Assembly (NCBI GenBank): GCA_964542755.1
Contig: CAZIWL010000001.1
Location: 1-64,000 of the forward strand
DNA length: 64,000 bases
Reading direction: 5' to 3'
Source: SKLM01 sp964542755
GTDB taxonomy: Bacteria > Chloroflexota > Anaerolineae > B4-G1
The translations under genes and the position numbers were made by a program. This document shows positions 33,095 through 42,200 of the stretch, piece by piece (the first letter of the stretch is position 1; each line of letters starts with the position of its first letter). Below the pieces are notes generated by a model, which ran no database searches, was not told where the DNA came from, and worked only from the letters and a program-made list of their open reading frames with translations.

Positions 33095-33943
33095 ATGGCG
33101 ACATCTATCTATTTACCACAAATGGCTCGTCTTGCCAGCGTGCAGCAAGTGACTGGGCTGGAGAAGCTCTTTCACATCGAGTTGCCCGACGGCCAAGAGC
33201 TGGGCCACGACCCGGGACAGTTTGTAATGCTCTCTGTGCTGGGCGTCGGCGAGGCCCCCATCTCTATCACCTCGTCCCCCAGTCGGTCGAATGGCGATTT
33301 CCAGCTCTGCGTGCGCAAGGTGGGGGACGTGACCGGCGCGCTTCACGCGATGAAGCCGGGCGATCGAGTTGGCATTCGAGGCCCCTTCGGTGACGGCTTC
33401 CCCATCGACGAGATGCGAGGCAAGGACGTTCTCTTCGCCCCCGGGGGTCTCGGGCTGGCACCGCTGCGGTCGCTCATCAACCAGGTGCTCGACGAGCGCG
33501 AGGACTTCGGGCGAGTGATCGTTCTCTATGGCGCCAAGCGCCGGAGCGAGCTGCTTTTCCGCGACGAGATCAACGAGTGGGTCGAGCGGGACGACGTCGA
33601 GTGCCTGTTGACCGTCGACTGCGAGGACGAGGGCGACGAGTGGCAGCCAGAGCAACGCCTGGAGTGCAACCTCGGTGTGATCACCACCCTCTTCCCCCAG
33701 GTCGACGTGGACGCCGAGAAGACCATCGCCGTCACCTGCGGTCCGCCAATCATGTATCGCTTCGTGCTCATGGAGATGCTGGACAAGGGTATCCCCGAGT
33801 CGAACATCTATCTTTCGTTAGAGCGCCGGATGAAGTGTGGCGTAGGCAAGTGCGGCCACTGCCAGATCAACAGCATCTACTGCTGTCAGGATGGGCCGGT
33901 CTTCAACTACGCCGACATCAAGGGCTTTGAGGAGGCACTGTAA
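33095..33943 (+). CDS. hydG: [NiFe] hydrogenase group 3b, gamma subunit (FAD/NAD(P)-binding)
   Basis: A 282-residue ferredoxin-NADP reductase-like subunit. FAD-binding motif PISITSSPSR near residue 55; pyridine-nucleotide loop LFAPGGLGLAPLRSLINQ near residue 112; late TCGPPIMYRFVLMEM; and a C-terminal [2Fe-2S] Cys set MKCGVGKCGHCQINSIYCCQ. It exchanges electrons with NAD(P)H. The nucleotide preference cannot be read safely from the sequence. Its stop overlaps the start of the small-subunit gene (TAATG), indicating tight coupling. Confidence 0.95.
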   Translation: MATSIYLPQMARLASVQQVTGLEKLFHIELPDGQELGHDPGQFVMLSVLGVGEAPISITSSPSRSNGDFQLCVRKVGDVTGALHAMKPGDRVGIRGPFGDGFPIDEMRGKDVLFAPGGLGLAPLRSLINQVLDEREDFGRVIVLYGAKRRSELLFRDEINEWVERDDVECLLTVDCEDEGDEWQPEQRLECNLGVITTLFPQVDVDAEKTIAVTCGPPIMYRFVLMEMLDKGIPESNIYLSLERRMKCGVGKCGHCQINSIYCCQDGPVFNYADIKGFEEAL

Positions 33944-34743
33944 TGAGTGACACAAACGGAAAGCCCAAAGTAGCTTTCTTCGATTTTGCCAGCTGTGAAG
34001 GGTGTCAGCTGACGGTCGTCGACTCCCTCCAGACCCACCTGGACCTTCTGGAAGCCGTAGAGATCGTTCAGTTCCGGGAGGCCATGACAGAGAAGGGGGA
34101 GGACTATCAGATTGCCTTCATCGAGGGGTCCTGCACGCGTGAGTCGGACGAAGAGCGGCTTTTCACGATTCGCGATCAGGCCGATCTCGTCGTGGCCCTG
34201 GGTGCCTGTGCGCATACCGGGTGCGTCAATGCCCTGAAGAACATCCAGCCCTCTCTCGACGACGTCCGTGAATACGTCTACGGCGACAAGGCCGAATGGT
34301 ACGACACCTATCCCGCCCGTCCCATCAGCGCTGTCATCGACGTCGACGCCGTTATCCCCGGCTGTCCCATCGACCGGGAGGAGTTCGTCAAGGTCGTAAA
34401 GAACGTGCTGCTCGGCAAGAAGCCGGGTATTCCCGACTATCCTGTCTGCGTCGAGTGCAAGCTGAAGGAGAACGTCTGCCTGCTGCTCGAGGGGAAGCCC
34501 TGCCTGGGTCCGATCACCAGGGCCGGATGCGACGCCATCTGCCCCACCTACGGTGATGGCTGCGAGGGTTGCCGCGGTCTCATCCCCGAGCCCAACGAGA
34601 ACGCGATGAAGGACGTGCTGGACGAGGCCGGTCTCACCGTTAAGGAGATTATGTCCCGCATGACCATGTTCAACGCGTACTACGGGTCGACGCAGTCACC
34701 TGGGTCGACAGCAGTCACTCAGGAAGGGCAAGGGTCGGCGTAG
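33943..34743 (+). CDS. hydD: [NiFe] hydrogenase group 3b, small subunit (delta)
   Basis: A 266-residue small subunit that carries the iron-sulfur chain next to the NiFe site. The proximal-cluster motif is FASCEGCQLTVVD near residue 14, with GSCTRESDEERL and GACAHTGCVNAL completing the ligand set. The C-terminal half has PVCVECKLKENVCLL, CLGPITRAGCDAICPTYGDG and CEGCRGLIPEP, typical of cytoplasmic group 3 enzymes. There is no Tat signal, so it stays in the cytoplasm. It starts at ATG 33943, overlapping the previous stop by one base. Confidence 0.95.
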   Translation: MSDTNGKPKVAFFDFASCEGCQLTVVDSLQTHLDLLEAVEIVQFREAMTEKGEDYQIAFIEGSCTRESDEERLFTIRDQADLVVALGACAHTGCVNALKNIQPSLDDVREYVYGDKAEWYDTYPARPISAVIDVDAVIPGCPIDREEFVKVVKNVLLGKKPGIPDYPVCVECKLKENVCLLLEGKPCLGPITRAGCDAICPTYGDGCEGCRGLIPEPNENAMKDVLDEAGLTVKEIMSRMTMFNAYYGSTQSPGSTAVTQEGQGSA

Positions 34744-34771
34744 TCACCTTTGGCCGATAAGGAGAGGTAAT

Positions 34772-36061
34772 ATGAGTACTCTGAATGTTAACGTTCATCA
34801 CGTGACGCGTGTTGAGGGACACGGCAACATCGTCGTCGACGCCCACAACGGCGATATCAAGGAGTGTCGCTTCGAGGTTGTCGAGGCCCCTCGTTTCTTT
34901 GAGGCCTTTGTGCGCGGGCGCCCCTACACGGAGCTCAACCACATCACGTCCCGCATCTGCGGCATCTGCGCCGTGGGACACTCCACCACCAGCGCCATGG
35001 CGACGGAGAAGGCGTTGGGCGTGGAGCTCACCGAACAGGCGCAGCTGCTGCGCAAGCTCAACTTCCACGGGGAGACCATCGACAGCCACGTTCTCCACAC
35101 CTACTACCTGGTGGCGCCCGACTTCTTCGGCGCGGGTTCCGTCATCCCATTGATCGACGTGGCCAGGCCTGTCGTGGAGCGTGCCCTCCGCATCAAGAAG
35201 CTCTCGGGTGACCTCTGCGCCATGATCGGGGGGCGCCACACGCACCCCTGTGCGCTGGTCGTCGGCGGCTTCAGCCACACGCCTACCGAGGACGAGCTCC
35301 GAGCGATGCGCGAGCGGCTGGTGGCGGCCAGGGCGGACATGGACGCCTCCGTCGAGCTCTTCGCCTCGCTGGACTGGCCGAAGTTTGAGCGCGAGACGGA
35401 GTATGTCTCCCTGACGAAGGATGACGAGTACGCCTTTGTCGGCGGCAGGATTAAGACCACCGATGGATTCGAGTACCCGCTCGAGGACTACAAGCAGGTC
35501 ACCAATGAGACGCTGGTCCCCTTCTCGTCGGCGAAGTGGACCAGCCACAACCGCGAGTCCTACATGGTGGGCGCTTTGGCGCGCTTCAACAATAACTTCG
35601 ACCAGCTCCACCCCCGGGCCAAGGACGCGGCCAAGGCATTTGGGATGGAGCCGATCGTGACCAACCCGTTCTTGAACACGGCCGCCCAGGTCGTCGAGAT
35701 GGTCCACTGCGTTGAGGACGCCATCGAGATCATCGATGAGCTCCTCGAGCGCGGCGTCGATCCCGAGGAGCCGGCAGTGGCGGATGTGAAGGCGGGCGAG
35801 GGTGTCGGGTCCTGTGACGTGCCCCGCGGCATCCTCTTCCACCATTACGCCTACGACGAAGAGGGCTACTGCAAGGACGCCAACTGCATCATCCCGACGA
35901 ATCAGAACATGGCCAACCTCAACCACGACATGCAGGAGCTCGTTCCGCAGATCATCGACAAGCCGCAGGATGAGGTGCGCCTCACCCTGGAGATGCTTGT
36001 GCGGGCCTACGACCCATGCATCTCCTGCTCGGCCCACTTCCTGACCGTCGAGTTCGTATGA
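34772..36061 (+). CDS. hydA: [NiFe] hydrogenase group 3b, large catalytic subunit (alpha)
   Basis: A 429-residue catalytic subunit. The two NiFe-binding motifs are complete: SRICGICAVGHSTTSAM near residue 63 and DPCISCSAHFLTVEFV at the C-terminus. All four cysteines are ordinary Cys, so it is not a [NiFeSe] enzyme. Processing after the final His would remove seven residues, which needs the protease encoded next. It catalyses H2 oxidation or proton reduction, here probably coupled to NAD(P)H, and some relatives also reduce sulfur or polysulfide. AAGGAGAGG lies 8 nt before the ATG. Its last four bases overlap the protease start (ATGA). Confidence 0.97.
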   Translation: MSTLNVNVHHVTRVEGHGNIVVDAHNGDIKECRFEVVEAPRFFEAFVRGRPYTELNHITSRICGICAVGHSTTSAMATEKALGVELTEQAQLLRKLNFHGETIDSHVLHTYYLVAPDFFGAGSVIPLIDVARPVVERALRIKKLSGDLCAMIGGRHTHPCALVVGGFSHTPTEDELRAMRERLVAARADMDASVELFASLDWPKFERETEYVSLTKDDEYAFVGGRIKTTDGFEYPLEDYKQVTNETLVPFSSAKWTSHNRESYMVGALARFNNNFDQLHPRAKDAAKAFGMEPIVTNPFLNTAAQVVEMVHCVEDAIEIIDELLERGVDPEEPAVADVKAGEGVGSCDVPRGILFHHYAYDEEGYCKDANCIIPTNQNMANLNHDMQELVPQIIDKPQDEVRLTLEMLVRAYDPCISCSAHFLTVEFV

Positions 36062-36606
36062 GTTCAGACCGGGGCCGGACGCCCCGTCCGACGGAATGGG
36101 AGGGCAGCCCCTCCCATTCCGTCGTTCTCATCCTGGGGCTGGGCAACCCGCTCCGCCGCGACGACGGCATCGGCCCCCGGGTGATCGAGGAACTGCAGAG
36201 TCGAAGCCTGCCGGACGAGATCACGGCCCTGGACGGGGGGACTGGCGGTCTCGATATCCTGCGGATGATGGAGGGCTGGGAAAACGTCATCATCGTGGAC
36301 GCGGCCAACGTGGACGCAGGGCGCGGTGCCGTTGGGCCTGGGGAGTTCGTCCGCTTTACACCGGGTCAGGTACGACTGGCCGAATCGGACGACACCCTCT
36401 CCCTCCATCACGCGGGCCTGGCTGAGGTACTCAGGCTTGCCGAGGCCCTGGACCATCCCCTGCCCTCCATCATCGTCTTCGGCGTGCAACCCGGCGATGT
36501 GGGCTGGGGCGAGGGCCTCAGCGCCAGCGTGGAGGCTGGGCTGCCCACGTTAGTGAAGGCTGTCCGAGCCGAGGCGGAGAAGGCGGTCCGCGATCCCTTG
36601 TCCTAG
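36058..36606 (+). CDS. [NiFe] hydrogenase maturation protease
   Basis: A 182-residue endopeptidase of the HycI/HyaD family that trims the large-subunit C-terminus after nickel insertion. It has LILGLGNPLRRDDGIGPRVI near residue 23, with the Ni-contact acidic residues in RRDDG; a second acidic site in VIIVDAANVDAG; and the His in LSLHHAGLAEVL. The family normally begins at LILGLGN, so residues 1-20 (SSDRGRTPRPTEWEGSPSHS) are an extension. The extension is encoded almost wholly by a 16-bp inverted repeat and flanking bases. ATG 36058 overlaps the hydA stop. A later start in frame was not seen before the conserved region. Confidence 0.93.
   Translation: MSSDRGRTPRPTEWEGSPSHSVVLILGLGNPLRRDDGIGPRVIEELQSRSLPDEITALDGGTGGLDILRMMEGWENVIIVDAANVDAGRGAVGPGEFVRFTPGQVRLAESDDTLSLHHAGLAEVLRLAEALDHPLPSIIVFGVQPGDVGWGEGLSASVEAGLPTLVKAVRAEAEKAVRDPLS
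36089..36124. repeat. Perfect 16-bp inverted repeat inside the 5' end of the protease gene
   Basis: Arms 36089-36104 and 36109-36124 are exact complements around the loop CAGC. The RNA hairpin would lie about 30 nt after the protease start codon and just past the hydA stop. No T-run follows. It may set the ratio of protease to hydrogenase, protect the upstream mRNA, or be an inserted palindromic repeat. Confidence 0.8.
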
Positions 36607-36670
36607 CGTTTCGCAGCTGGGCCAGCACGTGGTCGATTCTGTGCGATCGCTCGCCCCTGGCGAGAGTCTG

Positions 36671-36692
36671 GTGGTCAGATCGGTCTGACCAC
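36671..36692. terminator. Hairpin between the protease and NuoE genes
   Basis: A perfect 9-bp stem GTGGTCAGA/TCTGACCAC with loop TCGG. No T-run follows, so it may be a partial terminator or RNA-processing site dividing the hydrogenase and formate dehydrogenase parts of the island. Confidence 0.4.
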
Positions 36693-36738
36693 TATTGGAT
36701 CAAGACTGACTGAAGGACCCAACAGAGGAGAAGCACGA

Positions 36739-37269
36739 ATGACACATAACGGCAAGATAGACCTCTCCTTGATGGACCCTATCTTTGAGCAGTACCGGGA
36801 ACAGCCCGGTAAGCTGATCCCGATTCTTCAGAAGACCCAGACGACGTACGGCTGGCTCCCGGAAGAGGCCTTGGAGTTGATCTCCGATCGGCTGAACACG
36901 GCGTTGAGCCAGGTCTATGGGGTAGCCACGTTCTACTCTCAGTTCTACCTGGAACCTCGCGGTGAGCACGAGCTCTACCTATGCGACGGGACCGCCTGCC
37001 ACGTCAAGGGGACCACGCGGTTGGTCAAGGCCGTCAAGGATGCGTTCGGCATCGATCCTGGGGATACGACAGAGGACGGGGAGCTGACTTTGGAGCTCGT
37101 CTACTGCGTGGGCTCTTGTGCCCTGGCGCCAGTGGCCGTCATGGACGGCGAGGTGATGGGACGCATGGAGCCGGACAAGTTGGTGCGGAGGGTGAAAAAG
37201 AAGCTGGCAGCTGCCAAGAAGGCGGCGGCGCAGCCGGAACCTCAGCCGGCGGATGCTCCGCAGGCTTAG
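36739..37269 (+). CDS. NuoE-like [2Fe-2S] subunit of the formate dehydrogenase complex
   Basis: A 176-residue thioredoxin-like ferredoxin subunit. It has the helical start MDPIFEQYREQPGKLIPILQ, then YGVATFYSQFYLEP, and four cluster cysteines in CDGTACHVKG and CVGSCALAP. It is related to NuoE of complex I and to the corresponding subunit of NAD-dependent bifurcating hydrogenases and formate dehydrogenases. The C-terminus is a Lys/Ala/Pro-rich tail of about 25 residues. AGAGGAG lies before the ATG. A NuoF-like gene follows after 38 bp. It would pass electrons between FMN in NuoF and the catalytic subunit. Confidence 0.95.
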   Translation: MTHNGKIDLSLMDPIFEQYREQPGKLIPILQKTQTTYGWLPEEALELISDRLNTALSQVYGVATFYSQFYLEPRGEHELYLCDGTACHVKGTTRLVKAVKDAFGIDPGDTTEDGELTLELVYCVGSCALAPVAVMDGEVMGRMEPDKLVRRVKKKLAAAKKAAAQPEPQPADAPQA

Positions 37270-37307
37270 GGGCTAGGGTCCAGGCATGGTGAAGAGAGGA
37301 GTATCGC

Positions 37308-39212
37308 ATGGCATCACATAACAACAATGATCTCGATGCCCGTATTGCGCAGGCGGAGGAACGGTGGGAGAAGAAGCAGCACGCTGACCTCTACGTCACC
37401 GTTGGCATGGCCACCTGCGGGCTGGCCGCCGGTTCGAAGGAGACCCTGGCCGCTATCGAGGAGGAGGTCGAGAGCCGGGGCCTCGACGCGGTAATCGCCC
37501 GGGTCGGATGCGTCGGTATGTGCTCGTACGAGCCCATGATCGAGCTTCAGGCCAGAGGACGACCGCGCCTGAACTACGGCGAGGCGACGGCGGATAACGT
37601 GCCGGAGATCTTCGCGTCCTATTTCGACGACGCCCCTCTGGAGAATAGCGTGATTGTCGGGCAGGTTGAACCGACCGTTCGGCGACGCGATGGGCACGTC
37701 CTTAAGTCTCTCAGTTTTGTGGAGCCGGACAGTGAACAGCGTACGTCGTTCCACGAGAAACAGCTCCGCATCGTCCTCAGCAATTGCGGTCTGATTGATC
37801 CGGAGTCCATCGACGACTACCTGGCTCTGGAGGGGTACCAGGCGGTCCAGATTGTACTTGGTGAGATGACGCCCGAGGACGTTATTCAAGAGATGCTGGA
37901 CTCTAAGCTCCGTGGGCGCGGGGGCGCAGGCTTCCCCACCGGCTTGAAGTGGAAGTTCGCCCGGCAGACCGAGCGATGGCCCAAGTACGTCATCTGCAAC
38001 GCCGACGAGGGAGACCCCGGGGCGTTCATGGACCGCTCGGTCCTGGAGGGAGATCCCCACTCGGTCATTGAGGGCATGATCATCGCTGCGTATGCCATCG
38101 GCGCCGAGCAGGGTTACATTTACTGCCGAGCTGAGTACCCCCTGGCTGTCCGTCGTCTCAACATCGCTCTCGAAGATGCGAGAGAGCTTGGCGTGCTGGG
38201 CGAGGACATTCTCGGAACTGGTTTCGACTTCGACATCATCGTCAAGGAGGGCGCCGGCGCCTTCGTCTGCGGTGAGGAGACGGCCTTGATGGCCTCAATT
38301 CAGGGTGAGCGGGGCCAACCGTGGCCGCGACCGCCCTACCCCGCCGTCTCCGGTCTCTGGGGCCAGCCGAGCAACATCAACAACGTGAAGAGCTACGCGT
38401 ACGTTCCACGCATCATCCGCATGGGGGCGGAGTGGTTCAGCAGCCTGGGAACCGAGGGCAGTCCGGGTACCGCTGTCTTCGCCCTGACGGGTATGGTCAA
38501 CCGCACCGGCCTCATTGAGGTGCCCATGGGCATCACCCTCCGCGAGATCGTCTACGAGGTGGGCGGCGGGATTCAGGGAGGTGGTACCTTCAAAGCCGTC
38601 CAGACCGGTGGGCCGTTAGGCGGCTGCCTGCCCGCTCAGCATCTGGACACCCCGGTCGACTTCGACTCGCTCACCGAGGCCGGGTCGGTTATGGGTTCCG
38701 GCGGCATGATCGTGGCTGACGAGTCCACGTGCATGGTGGAGTTCGCGCGCTACTTCACCCAGTTCGTCTGCGATGAGAGCTGTGGGAAGTGTCCTCCGTG
38801 CCGGGTCGGCAGCACGCGCATGCTGGAGGTTCTGGAGCGCATCACCGCGGGCGAGGGCAAGATTGAGGACCTGGACGAGATGCGGCGCATCGCCCGAGGT
38901 ATGAAGCACGGCGCGTTGTGCGCGCTAGGCCAGTTGGCGCCCGATCCGGTGATGTCCACCCTGATGCATTTCGAGGACGAGTACCGGGCGCATATCATCG
39001 ACAAGACGTGTCCTGCCAAGACGTGTCTGAACTTGCTCACGTACACCATCGATGCCGAGGCATGCACCGGATGTGGGATGTGTGCTCGTGACTGCCCCGT
39101 CGATGCCATCACTGGTGAGCGGCGAGAACCGCATCAGATCGACCAGGAGCTGTGCATTCACTGTGGCACGTGCTATGAGGTGTGCAAGTTCGACGCGGTC
39201 ACAGCGGAGTAG
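37308..39212 (+). CDS. NuoF-like NADH/FMN subunit with extra ferredoxin domains
   Basis: A 634-residue flavoprotein. Domains in order: thioredoxin-like [2Fe-2S] domain (Cys in MATCGLAAGSK and CVGMCSYEP, residues 30-120); NuoF core with NADH/FMN loop LRGRGGAGFPTGLKWKFA near residue 205; EGAGAFVCGEETALMASIQG; SLBB region; [4Fe-4S] motif ESCGKCPPCRVGSTRM near residue 490; and a C-terminal pair of ferredoxin clusters (CTGCGMCARDCP and CIHCGTCYEVC). This build is the same as in HydB-type subunits of electron-bifurcating hydrogenases and NAD-dependent formate dehydrogenases. Complex I NuoF lacks both the N-terminal and C-terminal additions. It oxidises or reduces NAD(H) and may use ferredoxin as a further partner (inference). 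The catalytic gene starts 14 bp after its stop. Confidence 0.96.
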   Translation: MASHNNNDLDARIAQAEERWEKKQHADLYVTVGMATCGLAAGSKETLAAIEEEVESRGLDAVIARVGCVGMCSYEPMIELQARGRPRLNYGEATADNVPEIFASYFDDAPLENSVIVGQVEPTVRRRDGHVLKSLSFVEPDSEQRTSFHEKQLRIVLSNCGLIDPESIDDYLALEGYQAVQIVLGEMTPEDVIQEMLDSKLRGRGGAGFPTGLKWKFARQTERWPKYVICNADEGDPGAFMDRSVLEGDPHSVIEGMIIAAYAIGAEQGYIYCRAEYPLAVRRLNIALEDARELGVLGEDILGTGFDFDIIVKEGAGAFVCGEETALMASIQGERGQPWPRPPYPAVSGLWGQPSNINNVKSYAYVPRIIRMGAEWFSSLGTEGSPGTAVFALTGMVNRTGLIEVPMGITLREIVYEVGGGIQGGGTFKAVQTGGPLGGCLPAQHLDTPVDFDSLTEAGSVMGSGGMIVADESTCMVEFARYFTQFVCDESCGKCPPCRVGSTRMLEVLERITAGEGKIEDLDEMRRIARGMKHGALCALGQLAPDPVMSTLMHFEDEYRAHIIDKTCPAKTCLNLLTYTIDAEACTGCGMCARDCPVDAITGERREPHQIDQELCIHCGTCYEVCKFDAVTAE

Positions 39213-39226
39213 CAGGAGTGATATCT

Positions 39227-42200
39227 ATGAGTATTACGCTGACCATCAACGAGCAACAAGTCACAGCCCCGGAGGGAAGCACCATTCTGGAGGCTGCAGG
39301 TTCAGTCGGTATCGAGATCCCGACGCTCTGCCATCACCCGGACCTGACGGACGTGGGTGCCTGCCGCATGTGCGTGGTAGAGGTGGAGGGCATGAGGGGC
39401 CTTCAAACGGCCTGCACGACGCCCATCGCCCAGGATATGGTCGTTCACACCGACAGCGACATCGTCCGCGACACGCGGGCGTTCACGCTGCAGATGCTCG
39501 TCTCCGAGCACTGCGGCGACTGCTACGGTCCTTGCGAGGTCACCTGCCCGGCCGGTTGCGACATTCCAGGGTTCATCGGCGCCATCGCCGAGAAAGACTA
39601 CGACAGGGCGATACGCATTATCAAGGAGACGATTCCGCTTCCCCTCGCCCTCGGGACGGTCTGTCCCGCGCCGTGCGAGGACCAGTGCCGTCGCCGCGAG
39701 TTCGATGAGGCTACGTCGATCTGTGCCCTGAAACGCTTCGCTGCCGAGCAGGATCTGCTCAGCGACAAGCACTATCTGCCAGATGTGGCGCCGGATACGG
39801 GTCACGAAGTGGCCGTCGTGGGGGCTGGCCCCGCTGGTCTGTCGGCTGCCTATTACCTCCGTCGCCAGGGTCACCAGGTGACCATCTACGAGGCTCACGA
39901 GAAACCCGGCGGTATGCTTCGCTACGGCATCCCTTCGTACCGCCTCCCGCATGAGGATCTTGATGCGGAGATCGAAGCTATCACCGACCTTGGGGTCGAT
40001 ATCCAGTGCAACACAGCCCTTGGCTGCGACATCACGATGGAGCAGCTGGAGGAGGACTACGACGCTGTCTTCCTGGCCATCGGCGCCCAGCAGTCGCGGA
40101 TGGTGGGTATACCCGGGGAGGACATCGACCGGGTTCAAGGTGGCGTGGAGTTCCTCCGATCCGTCGCCTGCGGCGAGGATGTCGAGATGGGCGACCGCGT
40201 GATCGTCGTCGGTGGCGGTAACACCGCCATCGATGCAGCCCGCACCGCGGTTCGCCTGGGTGCCGATGGGGTCACCGTTCTCTACCGACGCTCGCGTGAG
40301 CAGATGCCCGCCCTCGATGTGGAGGTCGAAGCAGCTGAGGAAGAGGGAGTCGAGTTCCACTTCCTCGCTTCACCCGTCGCCTTCGAGCGGGCCAACGGGC
40401 ACCTCAAGGTGACCAGCATCCGCATGGAGCTCGGGCCGCCCGACGACAGCGGAAGGCGCCGCCCGGTCCCCATCGAGGATTCGGAGTTCAGCATCGAATC
40501 CGATACGGTGGTGATGGCCATCGGGCAGGTGGTCAACCCCGCCTGCGTTGGGACCTGCGAGCTGGGAGTCACGCGTTGGAGCACCATTGAGGTCGACGAG
40601 CAGACCCTCCAGTCGACGGTGCCGTGGGTCTTCGCCGGCGGGGACGACGTGACCGGCGCGGACATTGCTGTGCGGGCTGTCGCGGCGGGACGCCGTGCAG
40701 CTGCCAGCATGGATCAGTACCTGCGCGGCGAGGAGGTCGTGGGTCTGCCCGAGCTTCGGGGCGTGACGCGAGGCGATGAGGCGCCGGAGTCCTTCTTCGA
40801 GGGCGTAGAGAAGGCGGAACGCCAGGAGCAAGTCGAGCTCGATATGTCCGAGCGTCTCTGCACCTTCGATCAGGTTGAGTGCGGCTTCACCGAGGAGGCT
40901 GCTCTGGCGGAGGCTGCGCGATGTCTGGCCTGTGCGTGCCAGTCCGAGGGCGCTTGTGAGTTGCAGCGCCTGGCCGTCGAGTACGGCGTGGAGGAGCCGA
41001 CCTCCCAGGGCAAGGTCCAGCGCTACGAGATCAATTCCGATCCGAACCCCTTCGTGTTCGTCGATCGGAACAAGTGCATCCTCTGCAGTCGGTGCATCCG
41101 AGCCTGCCAGGAGATCCAGAATCGTGACGTGTGGAGCTTCGCCAATCGCGGCTTCGAGACGAAGCTCGTCGCAGGCGCGGATCAGTCCATGCTCGATGCT
41201 CGATGCGAGAGCTGCGGTCACTGCGTGGCCTACTGTCCCACCGGTGCTCTCTTTGACAAGATGAGTCTGGAGAGAGGGTGGACGAGCTGCGTGGAGAAGG
41301 TCCGCACCACATGCGTCTACTGCGGCGTGGGCTGCAGCTTCGACCTGAACGTGCGCGACGGTGAGGTCATCCGCGTCACCGCCGCCGAGGACGCTCCCGT
41401 CAACGGGATGTCCCTGTGTGTCAAGGGGCGCTACGGCTACGACTTCATACACCACCCGGACCGCCTGGTGCGGCCGTTGGTGCGCGCGAGGTTGCTCGAG
41501 GACGTGGAGGCGAGGATCGCTGACGGGGCCTGGTCCATCTACGACCGGGATGGGGAGGAGGCTGAGCCCAGCCTGACGCCCGATTCCTTCGTCCAGACGG
41601 ACTGGGACACCGCCCTCAATCTGACGGCCCGCAAGTTCGCGGACGTGAAGGCCGAGAGCGGCGGCGATGGTTTCGCGATGCTGGCCTCCGCCAAGTGTAC
41701 CAACGAGGAGAATTACCTCTTCAGCAAGTTCACGCGGCAGCTGATGATGACGAACTCCATCGACCACTGCGCTCGCCTCTGACACAGCGCAACTGTCGCC
41801 GGTCTGGTGACAAGCTTTGGCAGCGGCGCGATGACCAACTCCATTCGGGACATCACCGAAGAGAGCAACTGTATCTTCATCATCGGCAGCAACACGACGG
41901 AGCAGCATCCCGTCATCGGTGTGCGAATCCGGGCGGCGAAGAGAAGGCGGGGTGCCAAGCTGATCGTGGCGGATCCCCGCCGAATCGACATCGCCGATTA
42001 CGCCGATCTCTACTTGCAGCATGAGCCGGGCACCGACATTGCCCTGCTCAACGGCTTGATGCACATCATCATCCGCGATGGCTGGCACGACGAGGCCTTC
42101 ATCGACGAGAGGACCGAGGGTTTCGAGGGGCTCCGGGAGACGGTGGCGTCTTACACGCCAGAGAGGACGAGCGAGATCACGGGGGTGCCTGCGGAGGACA

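Noticed and set aside
41780..41782. Reading the TGA as a true stop or as a sequencing frameshift
   Set aside because: The frame continues without shift, the flanking residues match the FdhF selenocysteine site and a SECIS hairpin follows at the right distance.
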